DNA of 64,000 bases from DATAUD01 sp035511075 (GTDB taxonomy: Bacteria > Verrucomicrobiota > Verrucomicrobiia > Limisphaerales > Palsa-1400): the NCBI GenBank assembly GCA_035511075.1, contig DATKFW010000153.1:38712-102711 (forward strand), in the 5' to 3' direction. Positions 27,126-36,979 of this stretch are shown piece after piece. A program made the translations under genes and the position numbers. Position 1 is the stretch's first letter. Every line of letters begins with the position of its first letter. The notes beneath the pieces were generated by a model. The model was not told the DNA's origin and did no database searches. It saw nothing but the letters and a program-made list of their open reading frames with translations.

Positions 27126-28058
27126 TTACGCGACCTTCCCCTCGATGTGGGTAAAAAGTTTGTCCAACAAATGATCGGCCAATCCGGGAGTTGCGAACAC
27201 TTGCTTCGTTCTTTGGTCGCGCCAAACGACCTGATTTCGAAGGCGAAATGTCGGCTCAAATGTAACTTCCCACATTTCATTCGGCGGCTGATGCCGGTTT
27301 CGACCTCGTTCGTACAGCGTGACGCGCAGCTCTGCCGCATTACAATAGTTGGCTCCTACACCCACAAGGCCAAAATCCATTTCTTGCCCGTAATTCGTTT
27401 TAACTGAAAAGTCGGACTGGGAACCGCCCGGCATCGGCGTTTGCTTGGCGGTGATCTTCAAAGGTCGTGGTTCCGCATCAAGTTTGCTTGCGAGTGATAG
27501 GCATCTGTCAAACATGCTTTTCATTGCCGCTAAAATGAGCGCGACACCTTCCGCGCAGTGTTGCAGTCGGGCAGCATTGTCCCTTTCCTCAATTGACTGG
27601 CTAACCTTTATGCCCTTTTCAAGGACGGTTTCGCAGCCGGAGATTTCCTGTGTCCTGGTCGAAGCGTCAATCGCTATTTGAATCCCGCTGGTAACCTTCG
27701 AAACGCCTTCCGATGCTTTAGCAGCGGCCCGACCCGCGAGAATGGGGGAAAAACGTTTAACATCATCAGCGTCCAGGTCTTTCCAAACCGGGAGAATTAA
27801 CTTTCGGTTCGTTTCTTCCAAAGCGAAAAGCCCGTCAAGCTCGCTCTGGGGCCAACCTTTCCGAAAGAAATCAGGACTCAAGACCACAACCGCGAAGTCA
27901 CATGTGGCCAGCCCTTCGTTTATCTTTCTCACAAGCCTGTCTCCGATTGTCAGAGACCATTCGTCGAACCAGACTTCATGCGCAGCCTTCAGCGCCAGCG
28001 CCAATGGCCGGACAAAGCTGTCTTTGTCTTCGGATGCGTGGCAGATAAAAAGCTTCAT
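27126..28058 (-). CDS. TIR-domain protein, putative NAD-cleaving effector
   Basis: 310 aa. TIR domain at residues 1-130: KLFICHASEDKDSFVRPLA, then EVWFDEWSLTIGDRLVRKI, AVVVLSPDFFRKGWP and E73 in QSELDGLFALEE, aligned with the catalytic Glu of TIR NADases. A helical linker (about 150-195) leads to an unrecognised C-terminal domain with strands (SVKTNYGQEMDFGLVGVGA; WEVTFEPTFRLRNQVVW), which could be a sensor. Bacterial TIR proteins deplete NAD+ during phage infection, usually with a partner that senses the trigger. None of the known TIR partners is adjacent. It is divergent from the two-gene unit at 28369-29734. Confidence 0.8.
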   Translation of the reverse strand: MKLFICHASEDKDSFVRPLALALKAAHEVWFDEWSLTIGDRLVRKINEGLATCDFAVVVLSPDFFRKGWPQSELDGLFALEETNRKLILPVWKDLDADDVKRFSPILAGRAAAKASEGVSKVTSGIQIAIDASTRTQEISGCETVLEKGIKVSQSIEERDNAARLQHCAEGVALILAAMKSMFDRCLSLASKLDAEPRPLKITAKQTPMPGGSQSDFSVKTNYGQEMDFGLVGVGANYCNAAELRVTLYERGRNRHQPPNEMWEVTFEPTFRLRNQVVWRDQRTKQVFATPGLADHLLDKLFTHIEGKVA

Positions 28059-28368
28059 GTGGGCGATATTTTAAACAGTTTGCCCACTCCCTGCAAGGAT
28101 TTCAGGTTAGTTGGAGATGGCGTTCGGCTGTCTCCGAGCGGCTTGACACGGCAGCGGGGAAGGCGGCATGATGCGGCCAGCCGAAGACTCGCAATCCGCG
28201 ATTCTAAGGAACGCGGGTTTAAGCGGTTAACTTACGCACCCCAAAGCAATTGGAACATTGCATACATTTTGAAAACGTCAGTTACCGGCCATTACGGCGG
28301 TGATTTTTGTGAATTTGCCTCCCAAAAAATAGGGCGGCGGATATATAGAAGAAGGAATCCCAGTCGCG
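28059..28368. other. 310-bp divergent intergenic region between the TIR gene and the 2-TM gene
   Basis: No ORF with protein-like composition on either strand. It must contain the promoters of both flanking transcripts. I see no strong -10/-35 pair or long dyad. Confidence 0.4.
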
Positions 28369-28986
28369 ATGATGAAGGTTTTTATTTTGGCCGTCGTCGC
28401 ATCTGTCGGTGGTGTCATAGTAGCCCGTGGACTCTGGCTAGAAGACCACGGCGAAAGGGATTGGTTCCAGAACATAAATGATTTCCGACTTGCAAAAACT
28501 AGGGCGCATCGCGGCTTGAGGTGGGTGTTCTGGGGGGTGATACTGGAAACGGCACTGGGATTCGCTATTGCCGTAATTGAAGGCACTGAAACTATTAAAG
28601 CCGAAATGGCAGTCGTCGCCAAATCACGCCCGCTTCTTATTTTTAAGGGCGATGAATCGTACGTCGCCGACCAAGGCGCAACCCAATTTATTAAAGAGAT
28701 TAAGTTCACCAGCCCGGCGCACATCCACATTGAATTTACCAAATTCTTCTCGTCCGCAATTATAACCCCATTGTCGGCTGAGAAGCTTTACGTTGCAAAC
28801 CGGGAAAGGGGCTTTCGTGGGAGTTTGAACTTAAATTTACTGGAATATCAGTCGGAGGAGCAGAAGCAAATTCCGCTGACCAACTGTTCCGTTTGGAGCT
28901 TTTGCCGTGATCGGATGCCTTGTGGCGCAATCGTCTTGACGCGGCGGCGCTTATCCTCGAAAATGAGATTCTGGAATTATGTCTGA
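28369..28986 (+). CDS. Two-TM membrane protein of unknown function, apparent C-terminal frameshift
   Basis: The frame as read gives 205 aa. There are two hydrophobic helices (residues 2-22; about 50-70, WVFWGVILETALGFAIAVIEG-like) and a soluble beta-rich part (SRPLLIFKGDESYV; KFTSPAHIHIEFTKFF). From residue 145 the frame turns basic and unnatural, whereas the frame beginning at 28803 reads GKGLSWEFELKFTGISVGG and ends FRLELLP before a TGA at 28908-28910. The gene therefore probably carries one missing base near 28803-28812, within AAAGGGG. AAGGA precedes the ATG. The frame as read overlaps the AbiGi-like gene by 8 bp; the repaired frame would end 68 bp before it. Confidence 0.6.
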   Translation: MMKVFILAVVASVGGVIVARGLWLEDHGERDWFQNINDFRLAKTRAHRGLRWVFWGVILETALGFAIAVIEGTETIKAEMAVVAKSRPLLIFKGDESYVADQGATQFIKEIKFTSPAHIHIEFTKFFSSAIITPLSAEKLYVANRERGFRGSLNLNLLEYQSEEQKQIPLTNCSVWSFCRDRMPCGAIVLTRRRLSSKMRFWNYV

Positions 28987-29734
28987 CAACGTAAGTTCGA
29001 GCGTCCTGTTTCACATCACAAGATCGATGAAGAACCTCACGGGCATACTCAAAGATGGTTTCATCCCTCACTGTTGCCCTGAATATGGATTCGGCGATTT
29101 CGACGAGGTGGCACTCAAGAAGCAACAACCGCCGTTCAGGGCAGTGGCTATGGTGTGCTTCTGTGATCTGCCTCTGTCGCTCATCCGTAAGCACCTTGGC
29201 ACTTACGGCCAATTCGGCATCGGATTGAGAAAGGAATGGGGAATACAGCATGGCCTCGAACCTGTGATTTACAGTCACCCCAACGCCCAGACAAGAGCAC
29301 CAATATCACGGCTAACGGCCCTGATATGGGAGGGCAACAATATCGCCGGAACGATGGGTTCCGATTTGGACTTGATCGCTGCCTACACGAAGCGTTACAG
29401 AGGAAATGCCTGGCGTTATGGCAAGTTCCAAAGCGAGGAAACGTTTTATGATGAGCGGGAGTGGCGATACGTCCAAACTATGGCGGATGGAAGCCCAATG
29501 TGCATGAGCCATGAGGATCTCCGCAACCAAGACGTAAAGAATGCAAATGAGGAAATGATCAAGGCAAAAGGCACATTGCCCGTCGCCCCGGACGACATCC
29601 AGTATTTGATAGTCCCCGATGACAACCACATTCTTGAACTGCATCAATGCCTCAAAGAGCTTTATGAGCCGGATGACGCGATTTTGGTGACAACTGCGAT
29701 AATGACCATCGATTGTATCACCGAGGATGTGTGA
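28979..29734 (+). CDS. AbiGi-like abortive-infection protein
   Basis: 251 aa. The N-terminal part matches the pattern of the putative abortive phage resistance family AbiGi: VLFHITRSMKNLTGILKDGF, then MVCFCDLPLSLIRKHLGTYG (residues 58-77) and FGIGLRKEWGIQHGLEPVIY. A middle acidic part contains FYDEREWRYVQTMADG. In Lactococcus the AbiG pair (AbiGi, AbiGii) blocks phage transcription. Here no AbiGii-like gene follows, and the cotranscribed partner is the two-TM protein upstream. No membrane segment is present. Assignment rests on motif recall, not a search. Confidence 0.7.
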   Translation: MSDNVSSSVLFHITRSMKNLTGILKDGFIPHCCPEYGFGDFDEVALKKQQPPFRAVAMVCFCDLPLSLIRKHLGTYGQFGIGLRKEWGIQHGLEPVIYSHPNAQTRAPISRLTALIWEGNNIAGTMGSDLDLIAAYTKRYRGNAWRYGKFQSEETFYDEREWRYVQTMADGSPMCMSHEDLRNQDVKNANEEMIKAKGTLPVAPDDIQYLIVPDDNHILELHQCLKELYEPDDAILVTTAIMTIDCITEDV

Positions 29735-30034
29735 AACGGGCGCGTTTATTGGGAAAGAACAAACCGCACAGTCTTAACCACTCCGTTTTCAAGATTCCCA
29801 AATACTTTCAATTCTGCCCGCGCAGGTAAGGAATGGCTGCCTCTTACCATAAGTTTGAAACAAGCTTGGCTATGGGTGTCGTCAATTGATGTTTGGCTTA
29901 TGCAGTGCCGCATAGAGAATTAGAACTTCTTAACGTCAAATTTCAATGTAGCCCACTACCCGAAAACCCACTTGCTTGCATCTGGAGACGTGGCATGAAT
30001 AATTCGTAACGGTGTGCGTTTGTGGTTGGTTTGG
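29735..30034. other. 300-bp gap after the AbiGi-like gene
   Basis: No protein-like frame and no strong repeat. The sequence is noticeably less GC-rich than the core regions. Confidence 0.4.
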
Positions 30035-30346
30035 TCATGGATTGTCGCGGTTCCACTGGCGGAACTGCTTTGACGCAGCGTCCCACCATTCGGTACACGT
30101 AAAACTTTCCGCCTCGAAGCGTTCCATTTCGTAAGCGACAGCGGCCTTGAACGTCTCGGCCCGGATGATCGCGCCAAGTTCTGCGTCGGTCTTGCCAGGG
30201 TGCCGGTCGCGTAGTCCGGCGTCCACTTGCTGGATGAAGTAACGGTCCAAGTCAATCGCGACTCACCAGCGGCGGCGGACACGGGTCTCAATGAACGCGT
30301 CGTACCGTTCCGGTGTGCCTGATTGGTATCGATTTGCATCCGAAAT
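30035..30346 (-). pseudogene. Broken small gene with an internal TGA
   Basis: Read on the minus strand, the frame runs SGTPERYDAFIETRVRRRW, hits TGA, then continues in the same frame VAIDLDRYFIQQVDAGLRD and ends KQFRQWNRDNP. Both halves are protein-like and in one frame, so this looks like one ~100-aa protein interrupted by a nonsense mutation. The C-terminal half alone could start at a TTG (30250) to give 71 aa. No family is recognised. It marks the downstream edge of the accessory stretch. Confidence 0.5.
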
Positions 30347-30387
30347 TTCAAATTAAGGCACTACCCCCTCGAACCGCTCTAATTTTT

Positions 30388-30438
30388 GAGTGCGGCGACA
30401 TGTCGCCGCTTTCAAAGCGCGGACATGTCCGCGCACTC
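30388..30438. repeat. REP-like palindromic element (twin ACATGT hairpins)
   Basis: Two arms, each itself palindromic (GGCGACATGTCGCC and GCGGACATGTCCGC), are arranged as a larger inverted repeat. GAGTGCGGCGACATG at the left end mirrors CATGTCCGCGCACTC at the right, with the spacer TTTCAAA. Such extended hairpins are typical of dispersed intergenic palindromes. It lies at the junction between the accessory island and the glycosyltransferase gene. Confidence 0.6.
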
Positions 30439-30509
30439 CAAAGTTTCCGCGCTTTCGCGGTGCAAAATACTTATGGCCAGCCACGCCGCCACAAGTTAAC
30501 AAGTCCGGG

Positions 30510-31574
30510 ATGTCTGCCGGCCCAACGACCCCGAGTTTTTTGGAGCGCACCCGCGCCGCCAAAAAAATCATCGTGATCGATTTTGGGTTTCTTGGCGATT
30601 CGGTTCACCTCGTCCCGGCGCTTTGGGACATCAAAAGAAATTATATCGGGGCGGAACTTCACACGCTTTCGGCAACTGTCGGGGCGGAGCTGCTCAAGCT
30701 GGCGCCTTGCGTGGATCGGCCGTGGGCCTTTCCGCTCACTGCCAAGAGTCCGCCGTGGTGGAAACACTGGGACATCCTCCGCGCGTTGCGCCGGCAACGG
30801 TTCGACGCCGCCTTCAATTTCACCGCCTCGGACCGCAGCCTTTTTGCAACCGCGTTTGTCGGCGCGCGTTGCGCCCTGGTTTACGAGCCGGGCCGCAAAC
30901 AGTTTTGGAACCGGTGGGTCCGCGCCGATTGGGTCGCGCGCGGGAGGCGGGACGTGCCCGTTTATGAGCAGCGGCGGCAGCTTTTGGCGGCGGGCGGACT
31001 TTCGTTGGAGCCGCCGCGATTCGATTTTCAGGTGCCCGCCGCCGCCGCCCAATGGGCGCAAACGATGGTCCCGGCCAAATCAATTCATCTTTCGATCAAT
31101 GCCAGTACCCCGATCAAGGAATGGCCGTTGGATGATTGGATTGAATTGGCGAGGCGGCTCTTGGGCGCCGAACCATCGATCCAGTTGGTCGCCACTGCCA
31201 GCGCCAAGCCGCGCGAGCGGGAGCGGCTTGGGGCGCTTGCCAAAGCCGTGCCCGATCCGCGTTTGCGCTGCGTCGAAGGGCCGGAAATCGCACAGTTGGC
31301 GGCGATCCTGCAACGCTGCCGCTTGCAGATTGGGGCCGATTCCGGCGTGCTCCATCTGGCGATGGCACTCGGTGTGCCGACGCTGACGGTCTTCCGGCAA
31401 TACGGCGGACTCCAGGAATGGGTGCCTGTGGGCGCCCGGCATTGCAATATCACGGTGCCCTGCCGGTGCATTGCGGAAAACCGAACCGATTGCGCGGCGG
31501 CCGGGAAATCCTCGTGCCTGGCGGACATTTCCGCCGCGCGGGTGGCGCAGGAAGCCCTGCGACAGTTGCGGTAA
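30510..31574 (+). CDS. Glycosyltransferase family 9 (heptosyltransferase-like)
   Basis: 354 aa from the ATG at 30510. N-terminal donor-independent motif IIVIDFGFLGDSVHLVPAL, where many family members have RxxxxGD. The C-terminal GT9 block contains SIHLSINASTPIKEWPLDDW and the conserved IGADSGVLHLAMALGVPTL. GT9 enzymes add heptose or related sugars to the inner core of lipopolysaccharide. The Cys-rich tail (VPCRCIAENRTDC) is typical of the family. A frame extending 120 bases further upstream runs through the palindromic repeat and was discarded. It is followed 43 bp later by an MsbA-like exporter, consistent with envelope glycolipid assembly. Confidence 0.88.
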   Translation: MSAGPTTPSFLERTRAAKKIIVIDFGFLGDSVHLVPALWDIKRNYIGAELHTLSATVGAELLKLAPCVDRPWAFPLTAKSPPWWKHWDILRALRRQRFDAAFNFTASDRSLFATAFVGARCALVYEPGRKQFWNRWVRADWVARGRRDVPVYEQRRQLLAAGGLSLEPPRFDFQVPAAAAQWAQTMVPAKSIHLSINASTPIKEWPLDDWIELARRLLGAEPSIQLVATASAKPRERERLGALAKAVPDPRLRCVEGPEIAQLAAILQRCRLQIGADSGVLHLAMALGVPTLTVFRQYGGLQEWVPVGARHCNITVPCRCIAENRTDCAAAGKSSCLADISAARVAQEALRQLR

Positions 31575-31617
31575 AAATTCTCGCGCGGGGGACGCTTCCC
31601 TCGCATACTCGACTCGA

Positions 31618-33420
<1,803 letters not shown>

Positions 33421-33979
33421 GCTGGATCGATGCGGCGGGTTCTTCACGCAAAAGACACAAAACGCGCGGGGCCGGCCCATTTAACCCGAAATTGGCGCAT
33501 CCCAGTTTTTGAACGGTAAGAAAACTCGGATTGAACTGGTCCGGCGAAAGAATCGGGAGGGGCGAGCGCCGCGAGCCCCACTTCAATTTGGCTCACATGC
33601 TAACCGAGAACGTTCAAGACCCAGACGAATTTGGGACTCGCGGCGCTCGCCCCTTCCGCAAAAATGGTCGGATTGCCCCAGCCTGAGAAGCGCAATTCCA
33701 AAAAATGAGATGCGCCCACCCGAAATTGGACCCAAAATTTAAACTTCCCACGTCCGGCCTTCCTTTGTATGTAACAAAGCGTGGAATACGCCGCGCAAGC
33801 GACAATGGATCATTGCCGGCCTGGAAAAACGACGCAAACCGACGAGTTTGCCGGCCAGACCGACACGCAGTTTTCTTTGACAGGCTGGGTCCCATTGGGC
33901 AGTCTGTCCGGCATGTCTTTGAAGCCGACGGTCATTGTCCCATTAGTTTCAAATCGAGATTGAATCCTCAAAGCATCTT
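33421..33979. other. 559-bp intergenic region with an inverted repeat and no clear gene
   Basis: Apart from the inverted repeat at 33555-33659, I see only short frames of implausible composition. The motif CCGAAATTGG recurs on the plus strand at about 33485-33494 and 33720-33729. The promoter of the downstream fusion gene should lie in the last ~150 bp. Confidence 0.4.
33555..33659. repeat. Long inverted repeat, GGGGCGAGCGCCGCGAG arms
   Basis: The left arm (about 33557-33579) reads GAGGGGCGAGCGCCGCGAGC. The right arm (about 33633-33655) is its near-perfect reverse complement, GACTCGCGGCGCTCGCCCCT, with a 53-bp loop. The stem of more than 20 bp would form a strong hairpin on either strand, typical of a dispersed palindromic unit rather than a terminator, since no T tract follows. 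Confidence 0.55.
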
Positions 33980-35611
33980 ATGAGCACACAATCACTCCAA
34001 TTCAAAGTCGCAACCGCCGACTGGGAATTCGAACAGATTCATCAGCTTAATTACAAAACCTTTGTGGAGGAAATCCCTCAGCATCAGCCCTCGAACAGTC
34101 CGCGGTTGGTGGACAAATTCCATTCCGAAAACACTTACCTTGTTTGCCTTTCGGGCAAGCGGGTGGTGGGCATGATCGCCGCCCGCGGGCGCCGTCCCTT
34201 TTCCCTGGATCAAAAGATCCCCAACCTCGATTCCCATCTGCCGCCCGGCCGCGGCGTTTGTGAAATCCGCCTGCTTTCGGTGGAGAAGGAATTCCGCAAC
34301 GGCCAGGTCTTCCGCGGTTTGACCACCTTGATGTGGCAGTATGGCTTGGAGCACGGATACGATCTGGCCGTCATTTCCGGCACCACGCGCCAGCAGAAGC
34401 TTTACCGCCACCTCGGCTTCGTGCCCTTTGGCCCGCAAGTCGGCACGGGCGAGGCCATGTTCCAGCCAATGTACTTAACATTGGAAAATTTTGAAAAGCG
34501 CGCCGAAGAGTTTCTGCGCGAACCGATTCGGGCGCGCGGCCCCGCCAGTTTTCTTCCCGGACCGGTCGCCATTCACACCCAGGTGCGCCAGGCCTTTGAG
34601 CGCGTGCCCGAGTCACACCGTTCGGACCACTTCATTTCGGAATTTCAGAGCGTCCGCCAGCGTCTTTGCCAATTGGTGCGCGCCCGCGACGTTCAAATCC
34701 TTCTTGGCTCGGGCACCCTGGCCAACGACGCCGTCGCCGCCCAGCTTTCGCTGGACAAGAATCCGGGGTTGATTCTGAGCAATGGGGAATTTGGCGAGCG
34801 CCTGATCGATCACGCCACCAGAATGGGACTGACGTTTGACACTCTGAAATTTCGCTGGGGCGAAACCTTCAACCTGACGGCCATCGAGCAATACCTCTCC
34901 CGCTCGCCTTCCGTCGGCTGGCTCTGGTGCGTCCATTCCGAGACTTCCACCGGCCTGCTCAATCCCCTCTCCGCCCTCCAATCCATTTGCGCACGCGCCG
35001 AAGTCAGGCTCTGTACGGACTGTATCAGTGCGATTGGCCTTGTGCCGGTCAACCTTGAAGGGATTTATCTGGCTTCGGGAGCCAGCGGCAAGGGATTGGC
35101 CGGCTATCCCGGTCTGTGCATGGTCTTTCACAATCATGCGCTGGCTTCATCCAAGGCATTGCCGCGCTACCTGGACCTGGGCTGGTACGCGGAGCATCAG
35201 GGCATCGCTTTTACGCATTCTTCAAACCTGGTGCAGGCCCTGGACGCCGCCGTCCGCCAGCCTGATTGGCCCAGGAAACTTGCGGACGGGGCGGCCATTT
35301 CCGCCCGATTGCGCGCCAGTCTCCGCGCAATGGGTTTCCAACTCGTCGCGCCCGATACCGACGCCACACCGGGCGTGGTGAGCATTGCGCTGCCGCAGCA
35401 TCTCAATTCGGCGCAACTGGGCGCCCAATTACAACGCGCGGGCTATCTTTTGAGCTACAACAGCGACTACCTGCGCAACCGCAACTGGATTCAGATATGC
35501 CTGATGGGCGAATACTCGCCGGAAAAGCTGGAATCCCTCCTCGTCTGGCTGGCCAAGAACGCGGCGCCGGCCCGGAATAATTCACCTGTTCCGATGACAG
35601 TTGCCAATTAA
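33980..35611 (+). CDS. Acyltransferase (FeeM/autoinducer-synthase-like) fused to class V aminotransferase
   Basis: 543 aa with two domains. Residues 1-185 look like the N-acyl amino acid synthase/AHL-synthase branch of the GNAT fold: HQLNYKTFVEEIPQHQPSN, DKFHSENTYLVCLSGKRVVG, CEIRLLSVEKEFRNGQVF, and LYRHLGFVPFGPQVGTGEAM ending in PMYLTL. Residues about 195-530 are a fold-type I PLP aminotransferase of class V: ILLGSGTLANDAVAAQLSL, HSETSTGLLNPL, CTDCISAIGLVPV and K371 in the expected Schiff-base position (SGASGKGLAGYPG). Class V members act on serine, alanine or aminoethylphosphonate-type substrates. A single polypeptide could make or use an amine and N-acylate it. The product is unknown. Confidence 0.75.
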   Translation: MSTQSLQFKVATADWEFEQIHQLNYKTFVEEIPQHQPSNSPRLVDKFHSENTYLVCLSGKRVVGMIAARGRRPFSLDQKIPNLDSHLPPGRGVCEIRLLSVEKEFRNGQVFRGLTTLMWQYGLEHGYDLAVISGTTRQQKLYRHLGFVPFGPQVGTGEAMFQPMYLTLENFEKRAEEFLREPIRARGPASFLPGPVAIHTQVRQAFERVPESHRSDHFISEFQSVRQRLCQLVRARDVQILLGSGTLANDAVAAQLSLDKNPGLILSNGEFGERLIDHATRMGLTFDTLKFRWGETFNLTAIEQYLSRSPSVGWLWCVHSETSTGLLNPLSALQSICARAEVRLCTDCISAIGLVPVNLEGIYLASGASGKGLAGYPGLCMVFHNHALASSKALPRYLDLGWYAEHQGIAFTHSSNLVQALDAAVRQPDWPRKLADGAAISARLRASLRAMGFQLVAPDTDATPGVVSIALPQHLNSAQLGAQLQRAGYLLSYNSDYLRNRNWIQICLMGEYSPEKLESLLVWLAKNAAPARNNSPVPMTVAN

Positions 35612-35670
35612 CCATTTCTGTTCGATGTTTCGGCGCGGTTTGTGGACGGTGGCAGACCCAGAACATTTGT

Positions 35671-36534
35671 ATGATTTTTTGCAGCCGAAACATTTTGAAG
35701 ACCACGCTTGCCTGCATGTTGATGTCCCTGCTTGCCGGGGCGGCCGCGGCGGCGCCTGACGGACCGACTCTCCTGCTGGGTAACGGACAAGACGGCCCGC
35801 CCACCAATTCCATAACGGCATTCATGTATTTTGTTCCGTTGATCTCGCCGGAGCCGCTCTCCATTGTCACCGGCCCGGGCAGCACCCAATCGGCGCGCGT
35901 GAGGCCCGCGACGCCGCGCGTTTCCGGCAATTCGTTCGAGGCGATTTGCGAAATCGAGTTCTCAGGCTCGGGCTGGCAGAAAAGCATCTTTGACCTTACC
36001 TATGAAATCCACCGGCACGCGCAGGAACTCATGGACGGCGGCACGCTTCCGCGGCAATTAAAATCGATCGCCATGGAAGGCTCGGGCGAGGCGACAATGG
36101 AGGTCGAGGGCACCGTCAACGACGGCGCATGGACCGTCAGCGAAGTCCGGCTGCGTTTCAACGCCCACGGCAAGAGCAGTCCGGTGACCATCGAAATGTG
36201 CGACATCAAGTACCTCAATGGGGATTTCCGCCAGGTCAACGGACTGGTGGCAAAGGTCGACACGCTGACATTTCGCCGCCAGACCGGAACGCCGAAAATG
36301 GAAGTCACTGTCGCCTCCCTCAAAGAGAAAACCGCCGGCGACAGTCTTTGGCAGAGTCTTAAAGGAAAGGTGGAAGGGGAGGCGGTCAATTGGTTTCTGC
36401 CTCCACTGCCGGTGGAGGAAATCGGAAACCGGGCAATGCTGGATTTCGGGCTGGCGTTGATTAACGGCTCGCCGACTTTCACTTTTCCGCGCGCCAAGAA
36501 TCTGAAGCCGGTTGACCAGACCGCCGATCCATAG
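35671..36534 (+). CDS. Exported protein of unknown function
   Basis: 287 aa. Signal peptide: a hydrophobic stretch TTLACMLMSLLAGAAAAAP with cleavage near residue 28. The mature part has beta-type alternation (AICEIEFSGSGWQKSIFDLT; EATMEVEGTVNDGAWTVSEV) and a C-terminal VNWFLPPLPVEEIGNRAM. No family is recognised. It starts 60 bp after the fusion gene on the same strand, so it may be cotranscribed with it. Confidence 0.7.
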   Translation: MIFCSRNILKTTLACMLMSLLAGAAAAAPDGPTLLLGNGQDGPPTNSITAFMYFVPLISPEPLSIVTGPGSTQSARVRPATPRVSGNSFEAICEIEFSGSGWQKSIFDLTYEIHRHAQELMDGGTLPRQLKSIAMEGSGEATMEVEGTVNDGAWTVSEVRLRFNAHGKSSPVTIEMCDIKYLNGDFRQVNGLVAKVDTLTFRRQTGTPKMEVTVASLKEKTAGDSLWQSLKGKVEGEAVNWFLPPLPVEEIGNRAMLDFGLALINGSPTFTFPRAKNLKPVDQTADP

Positions 36535-36616
36535 GCCGAGGTCAAAGGCAACTTCGGTTGGGGCCAACACAGCACAGTCGCTTGACGTCGTTTACGTTGT
36601 AAACGACAATTGAGGC

Positions 36617-36979
36617 ATGCCAACAATTGTGCAATCGTGTCGGCTTGAGGCAGTCCTTGCCGCCCTGCTCTCGCGGCAGGCGAAGCGGCGTCATCTCGAG
36701 GTCTCCACTCTGAGCAGTCTTTACCTTAAGGAAAAGGCTTTGGAAGAGGAATTTCCGGGTGTTGGGTTTCGCGACTCCGTCGGTGGGCGCGAGGCATATT
36801 TGCTGGGACATCGCGTCGCGGTGTGGGAAGTGGTGGCGGTATATCACGAAGCGAGGACTGTCCCGAGGACGGCCAGTCACTTTCGATGGACGCCAGCGCT
36901 GGTGCGTTGCGCGCTCGCGTACGCGAAGGCTTATCCGGAAGAAATTGCGCAACACCGCGAGGCCGAGGCTGGGGCATGA
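36617..36979 (+). CDS. DUF433-like antitoxin
   Basis: 120 aa. The C-terminal half fits the DUF433 HTH pattern: YLLGHRVAVWEVVAVYHEAR, then TASHFRWTPALVRCALAYAK and AYPEEIAQH. DUF433 proteins are antitoxins, and their usual partner is a DUF5615 PIN-like toxin, which indeed follows with ATGA overlap. Antitoxin first, toxin second is the standard order, and autorepression is likely. Confidence 0.72.
   Translation: MPTIVQSCRLEAVLAALLSRQAKRRHLEVSTLSSLYLKEKALEEEFPGVGFRDSVGGREAYLLGHRVAVWEVVAVYHEARTVPRTASHFRWTPALVRCALAYAKAYPEEIAQHREAEAGA

Noticed and set aside
27978..28481. Plus-strand frame spanning the start of the TIR gene and the intergenic gap
   Set aside because: Basic, low-hydrophobicity composition; overlaps the TIR gene antisense and the two-TM gene in another frame.
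28803..28815. Programmed -1 frameshift in the two-TM gene
   Set aside because: The local heptamer is not of the X XXY YYZ slippery form in the zero frame; a simple indel explains the switch.
25395..30346. CRISPR array or cas genes in the accessory stretch
   Set aside because: No regularly spaced repeats and no Cas-like protein seen.
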